Shown: one piece after another, positions 25,996 to 34,785 of the stretch
Layout: each line of letters begins with the position of its first letter
How positions within the stretch are numbered: position 1 is the stretch's first letter
Origin: Methylobacillus rhizosphaerae
Lineage (GTDB): Bacteria > Pseudomonadota > Gammaproteobacteria > Burkholderiales > Methylophilaceae
DNA length: 64,000 nucleotides
Reading direction: 5' to 3'
NCBI RefSeq assembly: GCF_900187985.1
Contig: NZ_FZOA01000007.1
Location: forward strand, 1 to 64,000
Program-made: the position numbers and the translations under genes
Notes under the pieces: generated by a model
Told to the model about the DNA's origin: nothing
The model's input: the letters and a program-made list of their open reading frames with translations, nothing else
Database searches by the model: none

Positions 25996-27432
25996 ATGGA
26001 AGCAAGCAGTTCTACCAATGGTGTCAAGAAATCTCCGCTTCTGAACCGACACATTCCTATTGTTACGCGATCGGTAAAAGGCAAGTTCCGTACATTCAAA
26101 ACGGCGGTCATGCTGATTGCCTATTCTGTGTATTTCTTGTTGCCGTGGATGCCATGGGATCGGCACAATGGCGCGAGCCAGGCGCTTTTGTTCGACCTAG
26201 AGTCCCGTCGTTTCTTCATTTTCAATCTGGTTGTTTATCCGCAGGATATTTTCTGGCTGGCGATGTTATTGTTCATTGCCGCTGCCTTGCTGTTTTTTAC
26301 CACTGGCCTGATAGGTCGTGCCTGGTGTGGCTATTTCTGCTTCCAGACATTGTGGACAGATTTGTTCATCATGATAGAACGCATGGTGCAAGGGGAGCGC
26401 CCGGCGCGGTTGCGCTTGTTGAAACAACCCTGGAACACAGAAAAAATCCTCAAGATGGGCGCATCGCATGGCCTCATGATTCTGGTCTCCTTCTGGACCG
26501 GGGTAACATTTGCCTGTTATTTCACCTATGCGCCGGATTTCCTGCCCAAATTATTTGCGGGTACTGCTGCAGAGGCTGGATATATTACTGTAGTGGTCTT
26601 GACGATCACGACGTATGTGGCTGCAGGCCTGTCGCGCGAGCATATCTGTACGCTGGCGTGCCCCTATGCGCGTTTCCAGAGCGTTATGTATGAGCCGGAT
26701 ACACTGGCGGTCGCGTACGATGTGCGGCGCGGTGAAGGTACGGCTGGGCGGAAAGTGCCAAGTAAGGGCTTACGTACCCGGGAAGAGCGTCAGGCAGCAG
26801 GACACGGGGATTGTATTGATTGCGGTTTTTGTGTGCAGGTCTGCCCGACGGGCATTGATATCCGGGATGGCTTGCAATATCAATGTATCTCTTGCGGACT
26901 GTGCATTGATGCCTGCAATAACATCATGGATTCAATCGGCTCTCCGCGTGGCCTGATCAGATATGACTCGGAACAGAATATTGCCAGTCCGACACCTCAC
27001 AAACCTCATCTGGACTGGAAGCGTCCCAAGGTGTTAGGGTATGCCGCTGCCTTGTTGATTGCCAGCCTGATACTGGGATATAACATCGGTTCGCGTAATG
27101 ATACAGATGCCAATGTGCAGCAGATACGCCAGCCTTTGTTTATTGTGTTGTCCGATGGCAGTGTGCGTAACCGTTATCAGGTCAATATTGCCAACCGGAC
27201 AGATGATGACCAGCGCTATGAACTCAAGGTACAGGGTATTCCTGCCAAGTCGCTTGATATTGGCAATATTCCGGAAATCCGTGTGCGTGCAGGCAAGACC
27301 TTGAGCCTGAATGTCAAAGTTGATCTTCCTGCGGATATGGCGCGCAATACCAAGGAGTTCTTCTTTGTCATCATTCCTACGATCGCCGATGCTGAGCCTG
27401 TGGTGATCAAGACACACTTTAATGGCCAATGA
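25996..27432 (+). CDS. ccoG: cbb3 oxidase accessory protein CcoG (4Fe-4S, copper reductase)
   Basis: This membrane ferredoxin-like protein of about 478 residues has five or six helices. Two Cys-rich clusters are visible (CIDCGFCVQVCPTGIDI and CISCGLCIDACNNIMD), as are a GRAWCGYFCFQTLWTDL motif and a C-terminal Ig-like domain. CcoG reduces Cu(II) to Cu(I) for CuB insertion. Start ATG 25996; a GTG immediately precedes it in frame. It leads ccoG-ccoH-ccoI with gaps of 3 nt each. Confidence 0.95.
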   Translation: MEASSSTNGVKKSPLLNRHIPIVTRSVKGKFRTFKTAVMLIAYSVYFLLPWMPWDRHNGASQALLFDLESRRFFIFNLVVYPQDIFWLAMLLFIAAALLFFTTGLIGRAWCGYFCFQTLWTDLFIMIERMVQGERPARLRLLKQPWNTEKILKMGASHGLMILVSFWTGVTFACYFTYAPDFLPKLFAGTAAEAGYITVVVLTITTYVAAGLSREHICTLACPYARFQSVMYEPDTLAVAYDVRRGEGTAGRKVPSKGLRTREERQAAGHGDCIDCGFCVQVCPTGIDIRDGLQYQCISCGLCIDACNNIMDSIGSPRGLIRYDSEQNIASPTPHKPHLDWKRPKVLGYAAALLIASLILGYNIGSRNDTDANVQQIRQPLFIVLSDGSVRNRYQVNIANRTDDDQRYELKVQGIPAKSLDIGNIPEIRVRAGKTLSLNVKVDLPADMARNTKEFFFVIIPTIADAEPVVIKTHFNGQ

Positions 27433-27435
27433 TTC

Positions 27436-28233
27436 ATGCTTAATTTGATTCCCGCACTGAGTATTGCTGAAACCTTGTTTGGTGGCTTGGTGTTTGCCAT
27501 CGGACTTTATTTCCTGTTGCGCCTGCTGCGTGTTCCCAACTTCTGGGCGGCGATATTGAGTGCGGTAGTCCCGTTCGTGCTGTATATCGTGTATAGCACC
27601 CAGCATTGGGGTGGGGGAGATGTGCTGGCAATTCATTTTGCACTATTTCTTGCCAATGCAGGCTTGCTCGGGGTATTTGGCAGCATGCGGCAGAAACAGC
27701 AGGCCATGCATTGGGCCCCCAAGATCATTATCGGGTTCTTTATTTTCCTGGCCATATCCAATGCAATTCTGTTGTCCATTGCCGGTCGTGGTTTGCCCCA
27801 GGGACTGACTTCCATTTTCCTGCCTAGTCCTGAAAACCAGCGGGTGCATACTGCTTTCCCTGGCGTAATGCCCCATGACCGCAATAAAAGCTATCAGCCT
27901 CATCTTGAATTGATTGAGCAGCAGCAGGCATTGGGCTGGCGTATTCAGTGGCAGGGGCTGGAGGAACTGGAGCCAGCGCAACCCGGGCAGGTGCTTGTGG
28001 AAATCACGGATGAAAGTGGGGCAGAGATATCCCAGGCTGAGGTGACACTCAATTTCTGGCGCATGGCCAATAGTCGTGATGACAAGATTTACCCCATGGT
28101 TGAGCAGGCAGCTGGTCAATATAGTGTAGAAGTCAATTTGCCGGACTCAGGCCGCTGGGTGGCCGAAATATTGGTAAAAAAGGATGACAAGCGCTACCGC
28201 AAGCAGGAGTCACTGTTTATCGGGAGTGAATAA
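27436..28233 (+). CDS. ccoH: FixH/CcoH-like protein with a four-helix N-terminal extension
   Basis: This 265-residue protein has a C-terminal FixH-like domain (about residues 145-265: HLELIEQQQALGWRIQWQG ... QVLVEITDESGAEISQAEVTLNFWR ... GQYSVEVNLPDSGRWVAEILV). An N-terminal membrane part of about four helices precedes it (LFGGLVFAIGLYFLLRLLR, FWAAILSAVVPFVLYIVYS, AIHFALFLANAGLLGVFG, IIIGFFIFLAISNAILLSI). Typical FixH has one helix and about 150 residues. Position between ccoG and ccoI supports a cbb3 assembly role. Confidence 0.82.
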   Translation: MLNLIPALSIAETLFGGLVFAIGLYFLLRLLRVPNFWAAILSAVVPFVLYIVYSTQHWGGGDVLAIHFALFLANAGLLGVFGSMRQKQQAMHWAPKIIIGFFIFLAISNAILLSIAGRGLPQGLTSIFLPSPENQRVHTAFPGVMPHDRNKSYQPHLELIEQQQALGWRIQWQGLEELEPAQPGQVLVEITDESGAEISQAEVTLNFWRMANSRDDKIYPMVEQAAGQYSVEVNLPDSGRWVAEILVKKDDKRYRKQESLFIGSE

Positions 28234-28236
28234 GCG

Positions 28237-30645
28237 GTGACTGCAGATGTGACCTGCTACCATTGCGGCCTGCCTGTTCCGGATAATACGGATTTTCAGG
28301 TGGCTGTGCTGGGGCAGCGCCGCCGCATGTGTTGCCATGGATGCCAGGCGGTAGCCGAGTCCATTGTCCAGAACGGCCTGGAGGGCTATTACGAGCATCG
28401 CACCGAACTTCCTCAGACGGCAGAGGAACTGGTGCCGGACGAGCTACGGCAACTGGAACTGTATGATCATCCGGAAGTGCAGAAAAGTTTTGTGCACGAT
28501 GAATCGGGTGAGTTGCTGGAAGCTTCGCTGATTCTCGAGGATATTACCTGTGCTGCCTGTATCTGGTTGAACGAGCGGCACCTGCAACAATTGGATGGCG
28601 TGGTCATGGCATCCATCAACTATTCCTCTCATCGCGCTCGCGTTCGCTGGGATGATAAAAAAATCCGGCTGAGCCAGATATTGGCAGAAATTCGCAAGCT
28701 GGGATATCACGCACATCCGTTCAGTGCGCAGCAGCAGCAAGAGGTAAGGGAGCATCAGCGTCGGCAGGATTTCCGCAGGCTGGCTATTGCCGGCTTATCT
28801 GCAGGGCAAGTCATGATGGTCGCCGTCGCATTTTATGCCGGACCGGCACAGGGGCTGGAGCCTGCGACTGCTCAATTGCTGCGTTGGTTCAGCTTGATCA
28901 TGACCATGCCTGCCATGCTGTATTCCGCCTGGCCTTTCTATCAGGCTGCCTGGCGCAGCATACGGCGCGGTCATGTTGGCATGGATGTACCGATCAGCCT
29001 GGGATTGATCACGGGTTTCATCGGCAGTGTGTGGGTGACCCTGCATGGGGACGGTATTGTCTATTACGACACTTTGACCATGTTGATTTTCTTCTTGCTG
29101 GCCACACGATACCTGGAGCGCCATGCCCGAGAGAAGTCTATTGAAGCGGCAGAAAACCTGCACCGCCTGATTCCCCCCATGGCTACCCGCCTGGATGAAA
29201 ACCAGCAGCCGCAGATAGTGCCCTTACATGATTTGCAAGTGGGAGATACATTACTGGTCAAGCCCGGTGAAACCATCGCTGGTGATGGCACAGTGCTGCA
29301 AGGGATTAGCCAGGTGGATGAGTCGCTGCTGACTGGCGAGAGCCGACCAGTGCCCAAATCGCTCGGAGATCATGTTTATGCCGGGAGTATCAATTATGAA
29401 AGCCCCTTGCAAGTGCAAGTGGGTGGAGTTGGCGAGCAGACAGTCATCGCGGGCATCGCGCGCCTGCTGGACAGGGCTCAGGCAGAAAAGCCACGTCTGG
29501 CCAGGGTGGCAGATATTGTGGCGGTCTATTTCACCACCATTCTCCTGGTTGCAGTAGTCGTTATTGGCCTGGTCTGGTGGTGGATTGCCCCGGAACGTTG
29601 CTTTGAAATCATTCTGGCTGTGTTGGTAGTGAGTTGTCCGTGTGCACTTTCACTGGCTGCACCGGCAGCATTTGCTGCTGCAGGCTCTCATCTTGTGGGG
29701 CGCGGCGTACTGTTGACACGCGGCCACGCCTTGGAGTCGTTGGCCCAAGTCAGGCATATCGTCTTTGATAAAACCGGTACCCTGACCATGGGGCGTCCAC
29801 GTATTACAGCCGTCCTGCCTTATGGTGATGCCCAACGTGAGGACGTATTGCGTCTTGCGGCCAGCCTAGAGCAAAGCTCTGAACATCCACTGGCCCGCAG
29901 TTTTACGGAGATGGTCAATACAGCCCAGCGCTTGCCTGTCCTGGATGCAGGAAACCAGCCAGGCAAAGGGATCAGCGGGGAGATTAACGGAGAGCGATAT
30001 TACATTGGCAATGCCGCGCTGAATACCAATGTCACTTATCCTGAGCCACCCGTACTGCCACCAGGTTCCAGCCTGGTCTGGTTGAGTAATCCACGCCGGG
30101 TATTGGCGGCTTTTGTTCTGGCTGACGCCATGCGCCCAGGAGTGGGCCAGCTGATGGCAAGCCTGAAGGAACGGCAGATCATGGTATCTATCCTGAGTGG
30201 AGACCGCGCATCCAGTGTGCAGCATTTTGCCGATGTTGCCGGCATTACATCCTGGAAGTCAGACTTGACCCCGGAAGGTAAATTGGCTGCATTACGGGAG
30301 ATGCAGCAGCAGGGAAATGTGGTGGCCATGGTAGGGGATGGGATAAACGATGCTCCTGTGCTGGCCGGAGCACAAGTATCATTTGCGATGGGAAACGGCA
30401 CGCAAATGGCCCGCGCTTCCGGAGACATCATCCTGCTGGGAGAAAACCTGCAGGAAATCGACCATGCCATCGCGACAGGCCGTTTCACCGTTAGTGTTGT
30501 GCGTCAAAACTTCACTTGGGCGCTGATTTATAACGCAGTAGCACTGCCGTTTGCTGCCGCTGGCCTGATCGCCCCTTGGATGGCCGCCATCGGCATGTCG
30601 GTCAGCTCCTTGATTGTGATTCTCAATTCTTTGCGTTTGCGCTAA
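28237..30645 (+). CDS. ccoI: Copper-translocating P1B-type ATPase CcoI
   Basis: This 802-residue ATPase exports Cu(I) to the periplasm for CcoN. It has an N-terminal Cys-rich domain (TCYHCGLP, MCCHGCQAV) and one HMA metal domain with CAAC (DITCAACIWLNE). The CPC ion site (SCPCALSLAAP), the phosphorylation loop DKTGTLTMG, HP locus SSEHPLARSF and MVGDGINDAPVLA follow. The start is GTG, 3 nt after the previous stop. The small gene ccoS that usually follows is not evident in the next 190 nt. Confidence 0.95.
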   Translation: MTADVTCYHCGLPVPDNTDFQVAVLGQRRRMCCHGCQAVAESIVQNGLEGYYEHRTELPQTAEELVPDELRQLELYDHPEVQKSFVHDESGELLEASLILEDITCAACIWLNERHLQQLDGVVMASINYSSHRARVRWDDKKIRLSQILAEIRKLGYHAHPFSAQQQQEVREHQRRQDFRRLAIAGLSAGQVMMVAVAFYAGPAQGLEPATAQLLRWFSLIMTMPAMLYSAWPFYQAAWRSIRRGHVGMDVPISLGLITGFIGSVWVTLHGDGIVYYDTLTMLIFFLLATRYLERHAREKSIEAAENLHRLIPPMATRLDENQQPQIVPLHDLQVGDTLLVKPGETIAGDGTVLQGISQVDESLLTGESRPVPKSLGDHVYAGSINYESPLQVQVGGVGEQTVIAGIARLLDRAQAEKPRLARVADIVAVYFTTILLVAVVVIGLVWWWIAPERCFEIILAVLVVSCPCALSLAAPAAFAAAGSHLVGRGVLLTRGHALESLAQVRHIVFDKTGTLTMGRPRITAVLPYGDAQREDVLRLAASLEQSSEHPLARSFTEMVNTAQRLPVLDAGNQPGKGISGEINGERYYIGNAALNTNVTYPEPPVLPPGSSLVWLSNPRRVLAAFVLADAMRPGVGQLMASLKERQIMVSILSGDRASSVQHFADVAGITSWKSDLTPEGKLAALREMQQQGNVVAMVGDGINDAPVLAGAQVSFAMGNGTQMARASGDIILLGENLQEIDHAIATGRFTVSVVRQNFTWALIYNAVALPFAAAGLIAPWMAAIGMSVSSLIVILNSLRLR

Positions 30646-30839
30646 AGCAAAACGTGTCTTGGTGATGAAGTGTCAACAGAAAACGATCACATTCCCTGGT
30701 AATAGAAAGAATGATTCTTGTTGGTATTTTTCTTCATAAAATCATTAAAAATCAATAATTTATAAAAAATTTTCCTGTTGTTTTCTTGTGAATTTGAGTA
30801 TCATGCTAACCATTGAATACATACTTCGGTGGAGGTGCT

Positions 30840-31325
30840 ATGAAAGGCGACAAGAAAATCATTGATATTTTGAATGAACTGCTGGCAGGAGAGCTGACTG
30901 CGGTTGATCAATATCTGATTCATGGTGAGATGTATGCGGATTTTGGCTTGAACCAATTGGCGCAGAAAAGTCTGCACGAGTCAGACCATGAGCGCCAGCA
31001 TGCGCGTGCAATCATCCAGCGTATTCTTTTTCTCGAAGGCAAGCCGAACCTGGAAAAACGTCATCCCCTGAATGTTGGCAAGACGGTGCCTGAAATGCTT
31101 AAGTCAGATCTGGCGCTCGAATATCAGGTGGTAGGTGATCTGAAAGCGGCGATGGCGCAATGTGAAAAATCCGGTGATTATGTATCGCGCGATATGTTGC
31201 TGGTGCAACTGGATGACACGGAAATGGATCATGCTTACTGGATTGAACAGCAGTTACGTCTGATTGATATGGTGGGCCTGGAAAATTACCTGCAAAGCCA
31301 GATGAAATCTGGTGCGGCAGTTTGA
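30840..31325 (+). CDS. bfr: Bacterioferritin subunit with ferroxidase centre but no heme methionine
   Basis: This 161-residue four-helix subunit ([25 protein letters not shown]), by hand alignment to E. coli Bfr, keeps the di-iron ligands (E18; E51 and H54 in ERQH; E94 in LALEYQ; E127 and H130 in EMDH). The heme-ligand Met52 is replaced by Arg (HERQHARA). It should therefore oxidise iron but not bind the inter-subunit heme. GGAGGT precedes the ATG. It is followed 13 nt later by a second subunit with the opposite pattern. Confidence 0.93.
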   Translation: MKGDKKIIDILNELLAGELTAVDQYLIHGEMYADFGLNQLAQKSLHESDHERQHARAIIQRILFLEGKPNLEKRHPLNVGKTVPEMLKSDLALEYQVVGDLKAAMAQCEKSGDYVSRDMLLVQLDDTEMDHAYWIEQQLRLIDMVGLENYLQSQMKSGAAV

Positions 31326-31338
31326 GAAGGAGAGGATC

Positions 31339-31818
31339 ATGAAGGGTGATAAAAGGATTATCGAAACACTGAACAAGGTGTTGAAGAATGAGCTGACTTC
31401 GATCAACCAGTATTTCCTGCATGCACGCATGTTCCGTAACTGGGGATTGGAAAAACTCAACGACTATCAATATAAACAGTCGATCCGGGTGATGAAGGAG
31501 GCGGATGAGTTGATTGAGCGCATCCTGTTTCTTGAGGGGCTGCCCAACCTGCAGAATCTTGGCAAGCTGCTGATCGGTGAGAATGTAGTGGAATGCCTGC
31601 AAGGCGATCTCAAGTATGAAAGGGAGATACATCGCCCACTGTTGGTTGAAGCCGTTGCATTATGTGAGGAGTTACAGGATTACGTCAGCCGTGACCTGTT
31701 GCAGGAATTGCTTGAAAAAAGTGAGGCTGCGATTGACTGGCTGGAAACCCAACATAGCCTGATCGCGGATGTTACATTGCCTAACTACCTGCAAGCGCAT
31801 ATGGAAGCTGCAGACTAA
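31339..31818 (+). CDS. bfr: Bacterioferritin subunit with heme methionine but degenerate ferroxidase site
   Basis: This 159-residue subunit ([25 protein letters not shown]) keeps the heme-ligand Met52 ([14 protein letters not shown]). Several di-iron ligands are lost in a hand alignment to E. coli Bfr: position 51 is Val, 54 is Glu, 127 is Ser and 130 is Ala (KSEAAIDW). With its neighbour it would form a mixed 24-mer in which each subunit supplies one function, as described for other two-gene bacterioferritins. Confidence 0.92.
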   Translation: MKGDKRIIETLNKVLKNELTSINQYFLHARMFRNWGLEKLNDYQYKQSIRVMKEADELIERILFLEGLPNLQNLGKLLIGENVVECLQGDLKYEREIHRPLLVEAVALCEELQDYVSRDLLQELLEKSEAAIDWLETQHSLIADVTLPNYLQAHMEAAD

Positions 31819-31838
31819 GTATTTGTAGTATTAAAGGA

Positions 31839-31866
31839 AAACCGCAGCTTTGCTGCGGTTTTTTTA
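31839..31866 (+). terminator. Terminator of the bacterioferritin operon
   Basis: AACCGCAGC / GCTGCGGTT with a short loop is followed by TTTTTT, 20 nt after the second bfr stop. Confidence 0.92.
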
Positions 31867-31885
31867 TGCACGCACGCTACGTCTA

Positions 31886-31926
31886 TTGACAACAAGAGAA
31901 GTTAAAATAATAATAGTTATCGTTTG
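31886..31926 (+). promoter_or_regulatory. Promoter and possible Fur box of bfd
   Basis: A TTGACA -35 (31886-31891) with an AATAAT-like -10 17 nt downstream (31909-31914) overlaps an AATAATAATAGTTATCGTT stretch. That stretch resembles the Fur consensus of GATAAT repeats. Iron-starvation control of bfd is expected from other bacteria. Confidence 0.5.
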
Positions 31927-31998
31927 TTTTTTATTCTCCGTCGCTCAAGTATCAGCTTGAACTGTGCTTGCAATAGTGGAAGTGTTGGGTTTCTTGAT

Positions 31999-32196
31999 AT
32001 GTATGTTTGTGTTTGTCGTGCCGTAACTGATCGCCAGATTGCCCAGGCAGCGCGAGCAGGAGCAAGTAGTCTCAAGGATTTGAGGCGGGAACTGGGCGTT
32101 GGGGCTGAATGCGGTCAGTGCGCCAGTTGCGCACGCCAGTGCTTGCGTGAAGTACATCAGGAAAACACTGGTGTCATGCCGATCAGTTTTGCCTGA
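31999..32196 (+). CDS. bfd: Bacterioferritin-associated ferredoxin
   Basis: This 65-residue [2Fe-2S] protein has the Bfd cysteine pattern: MYVCVCRAVTD at the start and ECGQCASCARQC at the end of the BFD fold. Bfd reduces the iron core of bacterioferritin so iron can be released. Its position directly after two bfr genes agrees. No strong ribosome site precedes ATG 31999. It has its own promoter after the bfr terminator. Confidence 0.92.
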   Translation: MYVCVCRAVTDRQIAQAARAGASSLKDLRRELGVGAECGQCASCARQCLREVHQENTGVMPISFA

Positions 32197-32268
32197 GGTC
32201 AATAAAAATCCCCGGTGAGCATCAGCTCAGCCAGGGATTTGTCAGTTATTTCATTTCTCTTTTTACAT

Positions 32269-33483
32269 TTACAGTAAGTGATCCAGCAGGTCCGGGCCAA
32301 ATACTTCGCGATGGATGCGTTCTGCAGGCACACCGGCTTGCAGTAATTGTTCTCTTTGCGATTGCATGAAGCCTTGCGGACCACACATGTAGATATCTGC
32401 GTTTTCCAATATGTCTGGCCAGAGTAGCTTGATCTCCATCAGGCCCTGGTGTGTCTCACCCAGGTTATGGAGTGCGCCTTCTGTCAGAGCCTCATAGAAG
32501 AACATGGTCTTCAGGTGCGGCATGCGGCTGATGGCTTCCTGCAGGTCCAGGCGATGGCTCTGCCATGATGGGTAGCGTGCAGCGTGGGCCAGGTACACCG
32601 GACGCTGGGGTGCGAGGTCACGAACGGAGTTGAGCATGGCGATGATAGGGGTGATGCCGACGCCAGCGGAAAGCAATACCAATGGAGTGTCGCTGGCAAT
32701 GGGGTCCAGGGCGAAATCACCGAATGCCGGGGTGACTTGCAGGATATCATCCACATCAATATCGTCATGTAGCCAATTGGAGAGACGTCCGCGTGGTTTG
32801 TCACCATCTTCGATCTCACGCTTGACGGAAATGCGCCACCATGGAGCTGCGACAGAATCAGAAAGGCTGTATTGTCGTATCTGGCGGTTGCGGCCTCCAT
32901 TGAACTGCATGTCCACGCTGATATATTGACCAGGTAGAAAATCGCCGGGTTTACCGCCATTGGGGTGTTGCAGATAGAAAGAAGTAATGTATTCAGATTC
33001 TTTCACTTTGCGTACGACCTTGAGTGGGATCAATGCGCCGGGCGTGGTCGGCGTAGTGGAATACAGATTCTTTTCTTCTTCAATCAAGGTATCAGCCAGC
33101 AACCAGTAAGCTTCACCCCAGGCATTCAACAATTCTTCGCTGGCAGCATCTCCAAGCACCTCTTTGATCGCGCCCAGCAGATGTTCTCCAACGATAGGGT
33201 AATGTTCCGGCTTGATGCCGACAGCAGCATGTTTGTGCACGATACGCTTGACTACCGGCCCCAGGGCGGCAGCATTGTCGATATTGGCGGCATAGGCAAA
33301 TACGGCAGATGCCAGGGATTGCTGTTGCGAGCCATTGGCCTGGTTGCCCATGTTGAACAGATTGGTGAGGTGGGGATGCTTGGTCAGCATGTTGTTATAG
33401 AAAGCGCTGGTAATGGCCAGGCCATGCTCGCGCAATACTGGAACACTGGCATCGATATAAGGGCGGGCGGCTGCGGAAAGCAT
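32269..33483 (-). CDS. hmp: Flavohemoglobin, nitric oxide dioxygenase
   Basis: This protein of about 404 residues converts NO and O2 to nitrate. It has a globin domain (residues 1 to about 140, MLSAAARPYIDASVPVLREHG; proximal His in KHAAVGIKPEHY). A ferredoxin-reductase-like FAD domain follows (RQIRQYSLSD) and then an NAD domain (LLSAGVGITPIIAML, YMCGPQGFM). The ATG at 33483 gives the usual N-terminus. Adjacent nsrR on the same strand is the likely NO-sensing repressor. Confidence 0.95.
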   Translation of the reverse strand: MLSAAARPYIDASVPVLREHGLAITSAFYNNMLTKHPHLTNLFNMGNQANGSQQQSLASAVFAYAANIDNAAALGPVVKRIVHKHAAVGIKPEHYPIVGEHLLGAIKEVLGDAASEELLNAWGEAYWLLADTLIEEEKNLYSTTPTTPGALIPLKVVRKVKESEYITSFYLQHPNGGKPGDFLPGQYISVDMQFNGGRNRQIRQYSLSDSVAAPWWRISVKREIEDGDKPRGRLSNWLHDDIDVDDILQVTPAFGDFALDPIASDTPLVLLSAGVGITPIIAMLNSVRDLAPQRPVYLAHAARYPSWQSHRLDLQEAISRMPHLKTMFFYEALTEGALHNLGETHQGLMEIKLLWPDILENADIYMCGPQGFMQSQREQLLQAGVPAERIHREVFGPDLLDHLL

Positions 33484-33556
33484 ATTAACTCCTTTGTTGT
33501 ATATAAAATGAAACAATTATTGCAAGCACATATGAGGCAAATGATTAGCGGGAAAA

Positions 33557-34006
33557 TTAATGGGCCTCTGCTAGGTGATTGCGTTGCAGCTTGATGATGA
33601 CATTGGCTGTGGGGTTGCGAATGACATCTTGCAGGCTGTATGAATCCATGAATTCATAGAAATTATTCAAACCCTGATCTAGGGCGTGGCGTAACCCGCA
33701 CAGACCTGCCAGCGGGCAGACAGGATCCTGGCAGTTGACTAGGGAGGTGCTGCCTTCCAATACCCGAATAATATGACCAAGGCGTAGGGATGCAGGATCG
33801 ATGCCTAGACGCAACCCGCCGTTGGGGCCACGAGTGGTCTGGATCCAGCCGGTTTTGTTCAGGAAGGTGACAACCTTGATCAGATGATTGCGTGGAATAT
33901 TGAATTGCGTGGCAATTTCACTGATGGTGATAGGCTGCGTGCGTTCGTATTGAGAGACGTACATCAATACGCGCAGGCCGAGATCAGTAAACTTGGTGAG
34001 TTGCAT
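33557..34006 (-). CDS. nsrR: NO-sensing Rrf2-family repressor NsrR
   Basis: This 149-residue winged-helix regulator (MQLTKFTDLGLRVLMYV) has the Rrf2 recognition helix region and the three-cysteine [2Fe-2S]/[4Fe-4S] motif CQDPVCPLAGLC of NsrR. NO damages the cluster and releases repression of hmp. Its place directly upstream of hmp, 73 nt away on the same strand, supports this. A palindrome in its promoter region may mark autoregulation. Confidence 0.92.
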   Translation of the reverse strand: MQLTKFTDLGLRVLMYVSQYERTQPITISEIATQFNIPRNHLIKVVTFLNKTGWIQTTRGPNGGLRLGIDPASLRLGHIIRVLEGSTSLVNCQDPVCPLAGLCGLRHALDQGLNNFYEFMDSYSLQDVIRNPTANVIIKLQRNHLAEAH

Positions 34007-34034
34007 GCTGACCAGTATAGTATTGTTTACTTAT

Positions 34035-34054
34035 GGATGCAACAATAGGCATCC
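34035..34054. promoter_or_regulatory. Palindrome upstream of nsrR (possible NsrR site)
   Basis: GGATGC and GCATCC are separated by 8 nt, about 30-50 nt before the nsrR start. The half-site GATGC resembles the known NsrR inverted repeat (AGATGC...GCATCT), but the spacer is one base shorter than the usual 9. Suggestive only. Confidence 0.4.
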
Positions 34055-34074
34055 GCCACTGAATGGCGATCAGG

Positions 34075-34785
34075 TCAGCCGATCAGATAGAGCTGTTGTG
34101 AGCAGGCCTTCAGGTCTCGCTCAGCTTGACGATATTCAGGATAAATACTCGCGACAACGGCCCAGAATTTTGCTGAGTGGTTCATTTCGCGTAAATGGGC
34201 GAGTTCGTGGGCAATGACGTAATTAACCAGGGAAGGGTCGGCCTGGATCAGGCGCCAGTTGAGTCGGACCTCACGTCTGGAGTTGCAGCTTCCCCAACGG
34301 GTCCTGGCATTGGAAAGAAACAGGCTGGGGGTTGGCTCTCCCAGCCTGGCTGCCAGGATAGGTAGCCGCCTGATAAAATCCAGCCTGGCCTCTTTCTTGA
34401 ACCATTGAATGACTTTGTGCGCAATCAGCCCATGGTCGTGGGGGTCTGTCGTGGCGATTCTCAATTCGCGACCAGCGAGTTCGGGGCTGCTGTTGCGCGT
34501 TGCCTGGATGATTCTCAAGGTTAATGGCTGGCCCAGAAGGTGTAGTGTAGCGCCATCATGCCATTGAAATTCGGGGATGCTGGCTGATTGCCTGGCCTGG
34601 AGCTTGGTGCTGATCCAGCGTGCCTTGCTGAGCAACAGTGTTTCCAGCTCAGACTGGCGGATGCGCAAGGGAGCATGCACGACCAGGCCATTTGCCGTAA
34701 TTTTCATGCCTATCGTACGTCTGGCACGACGCTCCAGATGATAAGGTATCTGCTCACCATTGGGCAGTGCCAGCATGTATTGCAT
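34075..34785 (-). CDS. YgjP-like metallopeptidase domain protein (DUF45)
   Basis: This 236-residue protein has a zincin motif HELAHLREMNHS near the C-terminus and the WGSCNSRREVRLNWRL segment characteristic of the DUF45/YgjP (SprT-like) family. An N-terminal beta-rich part precedes it. The physiological substrate is not known. The start overlaps the plsC stop by 1 nt, and with gmhB, glyS and glyQ it forms a long minus-strand run. Confidence 0.85.
   Translation of the reverse strand: MQYMLALPNGEQIPYHLERRARRTIGMKITANGLVVHAPLRIRQSELETLLLSKARWISTKLQARQSASIPEFQWHDGATLHLLGQPLTLRIIQATRNSSPELAGRELRIATTDPHDHGLIAHKVIQWFKKEARLDFIRRLPILAARLGEPTPSLFLSNARTRWGSCNSRREVRLNWRLIQADPSLVNYVIAHELAHLREMNHSAKFWAVVASIYPEYRQAERDLKACSQQLYLIG

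Noticed and set aside
30646-30839. ccoS gene after ccoI
   Set aside because: No short frame with a CcoS-like N-terminal helix and start signals was found in this gap.
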